Assembly: GCA_002331485.1 (NCBI GenBank)
Contig: DCYS01000019.1
Span: 1-10,031, forward strand
Length of the DNA: 10,031 nt
DNA from: Flavobacteriales bacterium UBA2104
GTDB taxonomy: Bacteria; Bacteroidota; Bacteroidia; Flavobacteriales_D; Crocinitomicaceae
Direction of reading: 5' to 3'
The notes below the pieces were generated by a model. The model did no database searches. It saw only the letters and a program-made list of their open reading frames with translations, and was not told the DNA's origin. Position numbers and translations under genes: made by a program. Position 1 is the first letter of the stretch. The number at the start of each line of letters is the position of its first letter. This document shows positions 1-7,721 of this stretch, one piece after another.

Positions 1-228
1 GGACCATGTAGAATGGTTGGACCGATCATCGATGAAATGAATGACGAGTACGATGGTAAAGCAGTAATTGGAAAAGTTGATGTTGATGCTAACCCAGGAG
101 TATCTGCCAAGTTTGGAGTTCGTAATATCCCAACGATCCTTTTCGTGAAAAACGGAGAGGTTGCTGATAAATCAGTAGGTGCAGTTCCTAAAGCACAGTT
201 GACTTCAAAACTAGACGCATTATTGTAA
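1..228 (+). CDS. trxA: thioredoxin, 3' part (5' end outside the window)
   Basis: This is a thiol-disulfide reductase of the cytoplasm that reduces protein disulfides through a CGPC active site and is recharged by thioredoxin reductase. The window opens inside the active site: the first codons read G-P-C-R-M, so the tryptophan and first cysteine of WCGPC lie just upstream. The remaining 75 residues fit the second half of a thioredoxin fold: helix (VGPIIDEMNDEY), strand with the conserved KVDVDANP, the cis-proline loop RNIPT, the strand ILFVKNGE, and the last helix ending KLDALL. Thioredoxins are about 105 residues, so roughly 30 are missing. The internal ATG at 13 is not a real start because the frame is open and family-like to base 1. 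A hairpin terminator follows about 25 bases after the stop. Identification is secure; assignment to trxA rather than a paralogue is by overall similarity. Confidence 0.93.
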   Translation, partial: GPCRMVGPIIDEMNDEYDGKAVIGKVDVDANPGVSAKFGVRNIPTILFVKNGEVADKSVGAVPKAQLTSKLDALL

Positions 229-251
229 GTCTATATAGAGAATTAATAATT

Positions 252-282
252 AAGGCTGTTTCGAAAGGGACAGCCTTTTTTT
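252..282 (+). terminator. intrinsic terminator after the thioredoxin gene
   Basis: An 8-bp perfect stem (AAGGCTGT at 252-259 with ACAGCCTT at 270-277) can be lengthened by three pairs (TTC with GGG, two of them G-U in RNA), closing on a GAAA tetraloop. It is followed by seven T (276-282) on the plus strand. The T run overlaps the TAA stop of the converging CYTH gene. Read from the minus strand the same hairpin has only a broken T stretch after it (TTAATTATTAATT), so it may work less well for the gap-CYTH unit. Confidence 0.88.
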
Positions 283-727
283 ATATCATATTGGCATTAT
301 AATATTGTGGATCTGAGGTTACTTCCTCAGTGACCCATTCCGGGATGGTGAACACTTCGTCTTCTGAATCGAGCTCGATCTCTGCCAGTATAAGTCCTTC
401 TTGCGGAGAACTGAACTCATCGATCTCCCATTCTTTACCATCGACTATTAAAGTAAAACGAACTTTATCAATGATCTTATCACAATAGGTGTTGAGCATC
501 TCTAGTGCTTCCTGATATGGAATTTCATACTCGAATTCTGATCGACTTGCACCAGTTGTTTTTCCTTTGATCGTTAAATATCCTTTGTCTCCTTTTGTTC
601 TTACACGAACCGTTTTTTCAATACTTTTTAAAAGATATCCCTGACGTATAGATAAACCATTATTCTCTTTGCTAGCATCCCATTTTGATCTGTCAACAAG
701 AAATTTACGTTCGATCTCAACTCCCAT
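281..727 (-). CDS. CYTH-domain protein, probable triphosphate tunnel metalloenzyme
   Basis: This 148-residue protein belongs to the CYTH superfamily (class IV adenylate cyclases, thiamine triphosphatases, inorganic triphosphatases). These enzymes bind a triphosphate and divalent metal inside an eight-stranded tunnel. The signature ExExK is at residues 4-8 (EIERK). The alternating charged residues that line the tunnel are visible: R41 and R43 (VRVR), K54 and K56 (TIKGK), E64/E66/E68 (EFEYE), K88 and R90 (DKVR), E101/D103 (EIDEF) and E116/E118 (AEIELD). The tail TSDPQYYNANM is typical of the small bacterial subgroup often annotated as adenylate cyclase. By family knowledge, short bacterial members mostly hydrolyse tripolyphosphate, so a phosphatase role is more likely than cyclic AMP synthesis; the sequence alone cannot decide. 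The ATG lies one base after the gap stop codon, so the two are almost certainly co-transcribed and probably translationally coupled. Confidence 0.87.
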   Translation of the reverse strand: MGVEIERKFLVDRSKWDASKENNGLSIRQGYLLKSIEKTVRVRTKGDKGYLTIKGKTTGASRSEFEYEIPYQEALEMLNTYCDKIIDKVRFTLIVDGKEWEIDEFSSPQEGLILAEIELDSEDEVFTIPEWVTEEVTSDPQYYNANMI

Positions 728-728
728 T

Positions 729-1721
729 TTACAGCTTTTTGATGAGGTCGATCAAGCGATTAGAATATCCCGCTTCATTGTCGTACCAACCTACAAGTTT
801 TACGAGATTTCCTACAACAGAAGTTAGTTTACTATCATAAATACAACTGTGTGGATCACCAATGATATCTGATGACACAATAGGTTCATCTGTGTAAGAT
901 AAAATTCCCTTCAATTCGTTTTCACTCGCCGATTTAAAACGAGAATTGATCTCATCAACAGTTGGAACAGGTCCTTTAACTGTTATTGTAAGATCGGTTA
1001 GAGAACCATCCGGTACTGGAACTCGGATACCACATCCACCTAAATGTCCATCTAGTTCTGGAAAGATCTTTGTAAGTGCTTTAGCGGCTCCTGTCGTTGT
1101 TGGAACGATCGATTGAGCAGCTGCACGTGCTCTTCTCAAGTCGCTGTGGGGAGCATCATGTAGTTTTTGATCCGAAGTGTAACTGTGTACCGTAGTAATA
1201 AATGCACTCTCGATCTCACACATTGACTTAATGATCTTAACCAATGGTGCCGCAGAGTTTGTTGTACATGATGCATTGGATATTAATGTATCATCTGCAT
1301 CCAAAATATTATCGTTGACACCTAATACGATCGACTTGATGTCTTTTCCTTTTCCCGGTGCACTAATGATCACTTTTTCAGCACCACCTTTGAAGTGTTT
1401 TGATGCTAATTCTGCAGTTCTAAATACTCCTGTAGATTCAAGTACGTAATTAACTCCTAAATCTTTCCACGGGATAGAGGCTGGATCTTTGTGTTGTGTG
1501 AATACGATCTGGTTGCCGTTCTCAAATAAGATCTTATCACCTTCAACATGAAATTCATGCTTTAGTTTTCGATGGACTGAGTCATATTTGAAAAGATGCG
1601 CCAATGTTTCAATGTCCGCAAGATCGTTTACGACTGCAACTTGAACATCTTTACTTTCCAGACTCATTCTTGTGAAGTATCTACCGATCCTTCCAAATCC
1701 ATTCACACCAATTACTTTCAT
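729..1721 (-). CDS. gap: glyceraldehyde-3-phosphate dehydrogenase
   Basis: This 330-residue cytoplasmic enzyme oxidises glyceraldehyde 3-phosphate to 1,3-bisphosphoglycerate with NAD(P)+ and inorganic phosphate. The N-terminal Rossmann motif VNGFGRIGR is at residues 6-14. N32-D33 at the end of the second strand points to NAD rather than NADP. The catalytic segment ASCTTNSAAP places the nucleophile at C152 with H179 as its base (TTVHSYT). The phosphate-binding TTTGAAK is at 208-214, R233 sits in GIRVP, and the C-terminal WYDNEAGYSNR is at 312-322. Two small departures from the most common form are serine at 156 (where ASCTTNC is common) and NEAGY in place of the usual bulky residue before GY. 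Both are outside the catalytic pair and the protein looks active. A good promoter lies just upstream and the CYTH gene follows immediately. It could be one of two gap paralogues; direction of use (glycolysis or gluconeogenesis) cannot be told. Confidence 0.96.
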   Translation of the reverse strand: MKVIGVNGFGRIGRYFTRMSLESKDVQVAVVNDLADIETLAHLFKYDSVHRKLKHEFHVEGDKILFENGNQIVFTQHKDPASIPWKDLGVNYVLESTGVFRTAELASKHFKGGAEKVIISAPGKGKDIKSIVLGVNDNILDADDTLISNASCTTNSAAPLVKIIKSMCEIESAFITTVHSYTSDQKLHDAPHSDLRRARAAAQSIVPTTTGAAKALTKIFPELDGHLGGCGIRVPVPDGSLTDLTITVKGPVPTVDEINSRFKSASENELKGILSYTDEPIVSSDIIGDPHSCIYDSKLTSVVGNLVKLVGWYDNEAGYSNRLIDLIKKL

Positions 1722-1744
1722 GTACTCTTTATTTTATCTAGAAT

Positions 1745-1776
1745 CAAAGCTAATACTTTCACGTTCGAAAGGCAAG
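1745..1776 (-). promoter_or_regulatory. candidate Bacteroidota-type promoter for gap-CYTH
   Basis: On the minus strand TAGCTTTG (plus-strand CAAAGCTA, 1745-1752) matches the Bacteroidota -7 box TAnnTTTG exactly. A CTTG (plus-strand 1773-1776) lies 20 bases upstream of it, matching the -33 TTG element at an accepted spacing. The -7 box is 23 bases from the gap ATG, which allows a short leader. Consensus and spacing are known for primary-sigma promoters in this phylum; use here is inferred. Confidence 0.6.
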
Positions 1777-1860
1777 CAATTATTTCATTCCGTTCATAAT
1801 ATATGATAACATTTAAACCAAATGATCTGTTCTCTCGTTTTAGTTGTGTTCACATTAAAT

Positions 1861-3183
1861 ATGTATTTTCGTATTATGTTGCGATCTGCTCTAGTATCAG
1901 TACTAATAACTTTTTTCTTTTTGAGTGCAAAAGCTCAAGGAGAATGGGAATGGACAGAGTTGTCGGAACTTCCTTTTCCAACCGCGAATAATGCCCTTTG
2001 TGAAGCACTTGTAAATGGTGAGAAATATGTTTATAGCTTTGGTGGAATAACGGATTCATTACATCCCGAAGATATTCATCAACGTGTATTCAAGTATGAC
2101 GTGCTGAACGACGAATGGACAGAACAAGCAGCTTTACCAGATACAATGGGGAAGATCGCTGCAGGAGCAAGTTTCGTCAATAATAAGATCTATGTGATGG
2201 GAGGATATCATGTAGACACAAACCTGAATGAATATTCATCTGATCGCGTTCATATTTACAACCCCTACATCGATACGTTTGAAGTTGATGGAGCACCAAT
2301 TCCAACTCCTATTGATGATCATGTTCAAGTTGTGTGGAGAGACAGTTTGATCTATGTTGTAACAGGATGGAGCAATTTTTCAAATGTGCCGTATGTTCAA
2401 GTCTACAACCCTTATTTTAATTCTTGGGAAGCCGCTTCTCCTGTACCGAATGATAATACTTTCAAAGCATTTGGTGCTGCTGGATACATTTTAGGAGACA
2501 CGATCTATTACTATGGTGGTGTAAGCGGGAGCCTTGGGTTTTCCGCAAGAAGCTATTTAAGGAAAGGTGTGATCAACCCGGAAGACCCGTTAGACATTCA
2601 ATGGGAAATGGTTGAGGAACCTCCAGGTGGTGATAATTATAGAATGGCATGTTCAGGACATGATAAAACGATCTTTTTTGTTGGAGGAGCAGCAACAGCT
2701 TACAATTTTGACGCGTTGGCATACAGTAATGGTGATCAGGTATATCCAAATGAAAGAATATTATCCTATGATGTTGAAAGCGGTATTTCTGAAAACACAT
2801 TTAATACCGAACATGATCCCATGGATCTTAGAGGAATAGCAAAAATGGGTGGAGGTAACTGGATCATTGCAGGTGGAATAGATACGAATCGAGTTGCGAG
2901 AACATCAACATACTTGTTGCACAATGAGAACTTATCGGATATTGACCAGGCAATTCAACCACCCTTCTTTGAGGTACAGGAAAATAGTGATTTTTACATC
3001 GTGGAAACAGAGAATGTTGGTGAAGTAAATGTCTACGATATCCAGGGAAGAACATTGTTCAGCAGTGCCAAGTCATTGGCAAACTTATGGATTCCAAAGT
3101 CCAGACTTGGTGAAGGAATGTTGCTGTTTGTATACGATAACGATACGAATGTTCCCATCACGATCAAGAAAGTTAATCCTTAG
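1861..3183 (+). CDS. secreted Kelch-repeat protein with T9SS type A sorting domain
   Basis: This is a probable exported beta-propeller protein of about 440 residues. Residues 1-25 form a signal peptide: basic start (FRIMLR), hydrophobic core, and a cleavage site after SAKA. Kelch-type blades follow, each with a Gly-Gly after a hydrophobic strand and a later Tyr/Trp pair: GG at 61-62, 114-115, 219-220, 275-276 and 338-339, plus a degenerate VTGW at 167-170, suggesting a six-bladed propeller. Residues about 385-440 (VNVYDIQGRTLF, later LGEGMLLFVYD and ITIKKV) match the T9SS type A C-terminal sorting domain, which directs proteins across the outer membrane and is then removed. The ATG at 1861 is preferred over one at 1822, which would put extra residues before the signal peptide; ATG 1876 is also possible. 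Substrate or partner is unknown. It diverges from gap and precedes recG by 56 bases with no visible terminator. Confidence 0.82.
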   Translation: MYFRIMLRSALVSVLITFFFLSAKAQGEWEWTELSELPFPTANNALCEALVNGEKYVYSFGGITDSLHPEDIHQRVFKYDVLNDEWTEQAALPDTMGKIAAGASFVNNKIYVMGGYHVDTNLNEYSSDRVHIYNPYIDTFEVDGAPIPTPIDDHVQVVWRDSLIYVVTGWSNFSNVPYVQVYNPYFNSWEAASPVPNDNTFKAFGAAGYILGDTIYYYGGVSGSLGFSARSYLRKGVINPEDPLDIQWEMVEEPPGGDNYRMACSGHDKTIFFVGGAATAYNFDALAYSNGDQVYPNERILSYDVESGISENTFNTEHDPMDLRGIAKMGGGNWIIAGGIDTNRVARTSTYLLHNENLSDIDQAIQPPFFEVQENSDFYIVETENVGEVNVYDIQGRTLFSSAKSLANLWIPKSRLGEGMLLFVYDNDTNVPITIKKVNP

Positions 3184-3239
3184 CGTAAAGATAGATCAAT
3201 ACGAGATGTTTCCTCCCAAAATAACTATCTTCGTTTCTC

Positions 3240-5339
3240 ATGGATCATTTTTCAAAAACACCCATTGAATACCTGAAAGGAGTAGGTGCAGAGCGCGGTA
3301 AAGTCTTGCGCGAGGAGGCCGGTATTGATAATATGTGGGATTTGTTGAATTATTTTCCATTTCGATATGTTGACCGTTCCCAATACAACAAGATCAAAGA
3401 ACTAGCGGGATTTGTCAATGTTCCAGTTCAGCTTAAAGGAACAATTAGTGGCCTTGCTGAAGTCGGTAGAGGTCGAGGGAAGCGATTAACTGCCAAATTT
3501 CAAGATGATTCTGGTACGATTGATCTAGTTTGGTTCCAAGGTGGAAAATGGATCAAGAATAAATTAAAATCGGGTGTCCTGTACAGAGTCTATGGTCGCC
3601 CCAAGATGTATGGTGGTGTGATGAATATTACCCATCCTGAGATCGTACCTTTTCAGCAAGTAGCGCATGAGAAAGGACTACAACCTGTTTATAACAGCTC
3701 AGAAAAATTGACCAAGAAAGGGTTGAATTCAAAAGGGATCGAAAAGCTGACCTACGAGTTAGCCAATTCAATAAAGGGGAAGTCCCCTGAAATTCTTCCT
3801 TCATGGATGATCGATCAATATAAATTAGTTTCAAGAGAAAAGGCATATTATAATGTTCATGTCCCAGCAGGGGCACGGGAAGTACAACAAGCACAGTTTA
3901 GATTGAAGTTTGAAGAGTTACTTTTTCTTCAACTTGAGTTATTGCTTAAAAAAGGAAATTCAAAGGCTAAGTCACCCGGCTATGTATTCGAAAAAACCGG
4001 TGAATATTTCGATCGTTTTTATAAAGATCATATACCGTTTGAACTGACTGATGCTCAAAAAAGAGTGGTAAAGGAGATTCGCGTAGATCTTCGTTCAGGT
4101 AAGCATATGAACAGACTTTTACAGGGAGATGTAGGAAGTGGAAAGACGTTGGTAGCGCTCTTAAGTATGCTCTTCGCAGTCGGCAATGATTTTCAATCAG
4201 CATTAATGGCACCAACTGAGATCTTAGCTCAACAACATTTTGAGACGATAAGCGAATTAATGGAGCCAATCGGGTTGAATGTGGCATTGTTGACTGGATC
4301 AACTAAAAAGAAAGATCGAACAGTGATCCATGAAGGGTTACAAGATGGTTCTATTCATATTTTGATCGGAACACATGCTTTGCTTGAGCCTGTTGTGAAA
4401 TTTAAGAACTTAGGCTTCGTTGTAATAGATGAACAGCATCGATTTGGAGTGGCTCAACGTGCGAAGTTGTGGCGAAAAAATAAACAGCCTCCTCATGTAT
4501 TAGTGATGACGGCAACACCAATTCCTCGGACATTAGCAATGACTTTCTATGGAGATCTTGATGTCTCTGTGATCGATGAGTTACCACCTGGAAGGAAACC
4601 TGTTACCACGAAACATTTTTATGAAAGTAATCGATTGAAAGCATTTCAGTTGATCAAAGAAGAAATAGCAAAAGGTCGACAGGTGTACATCGTCTATCCA
4701 TTGATCGAGGAATCGGAAACCTTGGATTACAATAATCTGATGGAGGGATATGAAGCCATATCTAAGATCTTCCCGCGACCTGAATACCAGGTGAGTATCG
4801 TTCACGGTCGAATGAAACCTGACGACAAGGAATTTGAAATGCAGCAGTTTGCTAAAGGAAATACTCAGATCATGGTGGCAACAACAGTGATAGAAGTCGG
4901 TGTGAATGTACCCAATGCAACTGTGATGATGATCGAGAGTTCTGAGAAGTTTGGGTTATCTCAACTTCACCAGTTACGAGGTCGCGTTGGGCGAGGTGCT
5001 GATCAGTCATTTTGTATATTGATGACCGGAAACAAAGTGTCCAAGGAAGGTAAGAAAAGACTACAAACAATGGTGGCTACAAATGATGGCTTCAAAATTG
5101 CAGAGGTAGACTTAGAAATTCGTGGACCGGGAGATATTATGGGAACGCAACAGAGCGGAATATTAAACTTGAGATTAGCTGATCTTGCACGTGACGGTCA
5201 GATCGTTTCTATTGCGCGTCAAGCAGCTAAGCAATTAATTCAGGATGATCCAACATTTGTGAAGCCAGAGCATCTCTCATTGAGAAACGAATTAAAAAGA
5301 ATGATCAAATCGAAACCAAATTGGAGTAAAATTGCATAA
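3240..5339 (+). CDS. recG: ATP-dependent DNA helicase RecG
   Basis: This 699-residue superfamily 2 helicase remodels stalled replication forks and branch-migrates Holliday junctions. The N-terminal part has the helix-hairpin-like YLKGVGAERGKVL at about 11-23 and the OB-fold wedge domain (about 60-140) that grips branched DNA. Helicase motifs are in order: LTDAQ at 269-273, Walker A GDVGSGKT at 296-303, motif Ia APTEILA at 324-330, the RecG-type Walker B DEQHRFGV at 397-404, motif III TATPIPRT at 424-431, VHGRMK at 521-526, motif V ATTVIEVGVNVP at 547-558, and motif VI QLRGRVGRG at 578-586. The C-terminal wedge-contact region has RGPGDIMGTQQSG. Length is normal for the family and all key residues are present. 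A TATCTTCG at 3226-3233 is close to the TAnnTTTG box but lies only 6 bases before the ATG and has no clear -33 partner. The next gene starts 9 bases after the stop. Confidence 0.98.
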   Translation: MDHFSKTPIEYLKGVGAERGKVLREEAGIDNMWDLLNYFPFRYVDRSQYNKIKELAGFVNVPVQLKGTISGLAEVGRGRGKRLTAKFQDDSGTIDLVWFQGGKWIKNKLKSGVLYRVYGRPKMYGGVMNITHPEIVPFQQVAHEKGLQPVYNSSEKLTKKGLNSKGIEKLTYELANSIKGKSPEILPSWMIDQYKLVSREKAYYNVHVPAGAREVQQAQFRLKFEELLFLQLELLLKKGNSKAKSPGYVFEKTGEYFDRFYKDHIPFELTDAQKRVVKEIRVDLRSGKHMNRLLQGDVGSGKTLVALLSMLFAVGNDFQSALMAPTEILAQQHFETISELMEPIGLNVALLTGSTKKKDRTVIHEGLQDGSIHILIGTHALLEPVVKFKNLGFVVIDEQHRFGVAQRAKLWRKNKQPPHVLVMTATPIPRTLAMTFYGDLDVSVIDELPPGRKPVTTKHFYESNRLKAFQLIKEEIAKGRQVYIVYPLIEESETLDYNNLMEGYEAISKIFPRPEYQVSIVHGRMKPDDKEFEMQQFAKGNTQIMVATTVIEVGVNVPNATVMMIESSEKFGLSQLHQLRGRVGRGADQSFCILMTGNKVSKEGKKRLQTMVATNDGFKIAEVDLEIRGPGDIMGTQQSGILNLRLADLARDGQIVSIARQAAKQLIQDDPTFVKPEHLSLRNELKRMIKSKPNWSKIA

Positions 5340-5348
5340 CTTTCAACT

Positions 5349-5684
5349 ATGAGAAAATTAATTCTAATGCTAATACTTTTTGTTCCTGTATTGTCTTTCA
5401 GTCAATTAGGAGGAGACATTAAAAAAGACGGTCGTAAACTTATCTCAGATCAATCCTTCGTGCTTGAAGATTCTCATGAAGGAACGATCAAGTTCAAGAT
5501 CTCTGTTGACGCTGAAGGAAATATTACCTCAACAAGTGTTATTGCTGATGAAACAACGATCAGAAGTACACCGGCAAAGATCAAAGCACGAAACTATGTT
5601 GCTAAATTTAAATTCGCTCCTGGAACGTGGTACCCCAAATATCATCAGGGTACGATTCGTTTGACAATGACGAAGAAGAAATAA
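5349..5684 (+). CDS. small secreted protein with TonB C-terminal-like domain
   Basis: This is a 111-residue exported protein. Residues 1-18 are a signal peptide (MRK, then a hydrophobic run ending VLSFS) with likely cleavage before Q19. The mature part from about 44 reads as a single TonB-C-like fold: strand GTIKFKISVD, turn AEGN, strand ITSTSVI, a helix rich in Ala/Lys (PAKIKARNYVAKF), the FAPG segment, and a last strand GTIRLTMTK. Full TonB proteins carry an N-terminal membrane anchor and a proline-rich linker; both are absent here, so this is not a normal energy transducer. Short stand-alone versions occur in Bacteroidota without a settled role; periplasmic binding to an outer-membrane receptor is possible. 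It follows recG by 9 bases and is probably co-transcribed with it, although the functions do not connect. The domain call rests on pattern only. Confidence 0.7.
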   Translation: MRKLILMLILFVPVLSFSQLGGDIKKDGRKLISDQSFVLEDSHEGTIKFKISVDAEGNITSTSVIADETTIRSTPAKIKARNYVAKFKFAPGTWYPKYHQGTIRLTMTKKK

Positions 5685-5711
5685 AAAAAGCCCTCTCCAA
5701 AGAGAAGGCTT
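5683..5711 (-). terminator. intrinsic terminator of the acyl-CoA ligase gene
   Basis: Read on the minus strand, AAGCC pairs with GGCTT across a two-base bulge and an inner CTCT/AGAG stem with a four-base loop, followed directly by seven T (plus-strand A run 5683-5689). It lies about 25 bases after the ligase stop. On the plus strand the hairpin starts just after the stop of the TonB-C-like gene but has no T run behind it, so it mainly serves the minus strand. Confidence 0.82.
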
Positions 5712-5736
5712 AATGATATTAGTAAGAATTTCTAAT

Positions 5737-7512
5737 CTATTCTTTTTCACCAGCATAGATCTTGTCTACTTTGTCTTTATGTATCTCCATAATGATCTTA
5801 CGCTTCAATTTTAACGTAGGTGTAAGTTCTCCTGTTTCAACAGACATTTCTTCAGGCAACAATTCAAACTTTTTAATTTGCTCGTAACCACCAAAGAGTT
5901 TGTTGTAGTGATTCACCTCTTTTTGTAAACGATCGATCACTTCTTTACTCTTAACTAAATCTGCATTTGAATCACCGCTTAATTTAATTCCTTTACGCTC
6001 TGTCCACTCACGAACAAAGTCGTATGAAGGAACGATCAGTGCAGCAGGGTGTTTGTGACCTTCACCAATCACCATGATCTGTTCTATAAATCGTGATTCT
6101 TTAAATTTATTCTCCATCACTTGAGGAATAATGTATTTACCTCCAGATGTTTTAAAGATTTCTTTCTTACGATCGGTAATTTTCAAGAATTTACCATCCA
6201 CGATCTCTCCGATGTCACCCGTATGGAACCAGCCATCATCCTCAAGAACTTCTTTTGTCTTTTCAGGTTGATTGTAATATCCCATCATAACGTTTGGTCC
6301 TTTTGCAAGGATCTCCCCATCTTCTGCAATCTTCACTTCCACTCCTTCAACGGTTGTTCCTACCGTACCAAACTTAATTCCAGCCTCTAATCCATTTACA
6401 GAGATAACCGGAGATGTTTCTGTCAATCCGTATCCTTCAAGAATTGGAATTTCAGCGGCCATGAATATTCGAGCTAATCGAGGTTGCAAAGCAGCAGCTC
6501 CAGAAGCAATAGCTTTTACATTACCTCCCAAAGCTTCTTTCCATTTCGAGAAAATCAATTTTCGAGCGATTCCAAGTTTAAAGTTGTACCATCCCGATTT
6601 ACCTTCTAGTTCGTATTCTTCACCAAGTTTTACTGCCCAGAAGAACAGACTTTTCTTTATACCTGAAAGCTCATCACCCTTAGCCATGATCTTTTCATAA
6701 ACTTTTTCGATCAAACGAGGCACAGCAGTAAAGATATCAGGCTGAACTTCTCTGATATTATCACCAATCGTATCCATGCTCTCAGCAAAGTGAATCGAAC
6801 ATCCGATCTTCATATATAAATAATGAAGCATTCTTTCGTACACGTGACAAACAGGTAGGAAGCTTAAACAACTGCTGTTTTGATCTCCTGGAATTCTTGG
6901 CTCACAGGCTAAAACATTAGATAAAATGTTGTTATGAGATAGCATTACACCTTTAGGATTACCCGTGGTACCAGAAGTATAGATCATTGTCGCAAGATCC
7001 TCGTTTTTGATCTTTTCAGCTCTTTCATCTACTTCTGATTGCTTTACTCCGTCAGCCGCCTGAATAATATCTGTCCAGTGATCCGCTCCTTCAACTTCAT
7101 CAAAACAATACAGTTTTTGAAGCGAAGGAAGTTCACTTTTGATACTGCTTATTTTACCGTATAATTCTTCATCTCCCGTAACACATAATTTAATGTCTGC
7201 ATCACCGAAAATATATTTATAATCTTTTGTAGAAATGTTTGGATAGATAGGTACACCAATAGCACCGATCTGTTGGATACCGATGTCCATAATATTCCAT
7301 TCAACACGATTGCTGGATACTAAACCTACCTTTTGACCAGGTTCAATACCTAATGCTATTAACCCTCTCGAAACAAGATTGGCTTTCTTTAGGAAATCCT
7401 CAGTGCTAACTGATTCCCATTTACCATTGATTTTGGTTGAAAACATTGTTTTCTGTGGAAAGTTATCGAGTTGAAAGTAGGGAACATCAAATAATCGTTC
7501 AAGTTTTTTCAT
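5737..7512 (-). CDS. long-chain fatty-acid--CoA ligase (AMP-forming)
   Basis: This 591-residue adenylate-forming enzyme activates a fatty acid with ATP to an acyl-adenylate and transfers the acyl group to coenzyme A, feeding beta-oxidation or lipid synthesis. The ATP-binding P-loop YTSGTTGNPKG is at 178-188. A linker region typical of long-chain ligases (LPVCHVYERM, about 219-228) follows. The adenine-binding YGLTETSP is at 361-368, the ATP-contacting TGD at 431-433, and the hinge ITDRKKEIFKTSGGK at 445-459. Near the C-terminus TPTLKLKR carries the conserved lysine needed for adenylation. The length and the insert between 270 and 330 fit the long-chain (FAA1/FadD15-like) group rather than acetyl-CoA synthetase. 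No signal peptide or clear membrane segment is seen; such enzymes act at the inner face of the cytoplasmic membrane. It is monocistronic, has its own terminator and diverges from the sigma factor operon. Chain-length preference is inferred from family resemblance. Confidence 0.93.
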   Translation of the reverse strand: MKKLERLFDVPYFQLDNFPQKTMFSTKINGKWESVSTEDFLKKANLVSRGLIALGIEPGQKVGLVSSNRVEWNIMDIGIQQIGAIGVPIYPNISTKDYKYIFGDADIKLCVTGDEELYGKISSIKSELPSLQKLYCFDEVEGADHWTDIIQAADGVKQSEVDERAEKIKNEDLATMIYTSGTTGNPKGVMLSHNNILSNVLACEPRIPGDQNSSCLSFLPVCHVYERMLHYLYMKIGCSIHFAESMDTIGDNIREVQPDIFTAVPRLIEKVYEKIMAKGDELSGIKKSLFFWAVKLGEEYELEGKSGWYNFKLGIARKLIFSKWKEALGGNVKAIASGAAALQPRLARIFMAAEIPILEGYGLTETSPVISVNGLEAGIKFGTVGTTVEGVEVKIAEDGEILAKGPNVMMGYYNQPEKTKEVLEDDGWFHTGDIGEIVDGKFLKITDRKKEIFKTSGGKYIIPQVMENKFKESRFIEQIMVIGEGHKHPAALIVPSYDFVREWTERKGIKLSGDSNADLVKSKEVIDRLQKEVNHYNKLFGGYEQIKKFELLPEEMSVETGELTPTLKLKRKIIMEIHKDKVDKIYAGEKE

Positions 7513-7663
7513 GGTTCATTGATTTGTGTCTTAAATGTAGTAAAAAACACAATAAACTTTTATAAAGTTCTAAATAATCAACATTTTTTTGAATTTGTTT
7601 TTCCAGATAAATGCCCAAAAATCAAACATTTCAGCTTTTTTGTCGTATTTTAATGATAGATAA

Positions 7664-7712
7664 TTATACCAGGTGTAACTTTTACTGGTGTTAAATTGTT
7701 TTAACTGTTAAA
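7664..7712. promoter_or_regulatory. cluster of inverted repeats upstream of the ECF sigma gene
   Basis: The 209-bp region between the divergent ligase and sigma genes (7513-7721) is very AT-rich. Close to the sigma gene it holds two symmetric elements. TTATACC-A-GGTGTAA at 7664-7678 is an imperfect palindrome with 6 of 7 pairs. GTTAAA-TTGT-TTTAAC at 7690-7705 is a perfect 6-bp inverted repeat, followed by a third GTTAAA half at 7707-7712. The copies of the GTTAAA half-site end 10 bases before the start codon, where an operator or a sigma-specific promoter would sit. No convincing TAnnTTTG/TTG pair was found on the plus strand. For the ligase, a partial match TACATTTA (minus strand, 7532-7539) lacks a partner at proper spacing. 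AT-rich DNA produces chance palindromes, so this is tentative. Confidence 0.35.
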
Positions 7713-7721
7713 CGAGCTTGT

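Noticed and set aside
1822..1860. Upstream ATG (1822) as the start of the Kelch gene
   Set aside because: It would add 13 residues with a second hydrophobic stretch before a normal basic-hydrophobic signal peptide. Starts at 1861 or 1876 give an ordinary signal sequence.
3226..3233. TATCTTCG as a promoter -7 box for recG
   Set aside because: It is one base off TAnnTTTG, lies 6 bases from the ATG and has no TTG element at 17-23 bases upstream. It would need a nearly leaderless transcript; chance is likely in AT-rich DNA.
3967..4302. Minus-strand open frame of 111 codons inside recG
   Set aside because: It lies wholly within the well-conserved helicase domain of recG, has no family-like features and no separate signals; it is a shadow frame.
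6121..6390. Plus-strand open frame of 89 codons inside the acyl-CoA ligase
   Set aside because: It is antisense to conserved ligase motifs and its composition looks like a shadow frame, with no recognisable domain.
7564..7640. T-rich runs in the ligase-sigma intergenic region as terminators
   Set aside because: No stem of useful length precedes the T runs, and both flanking genes diverge, so no terminator is expected there.
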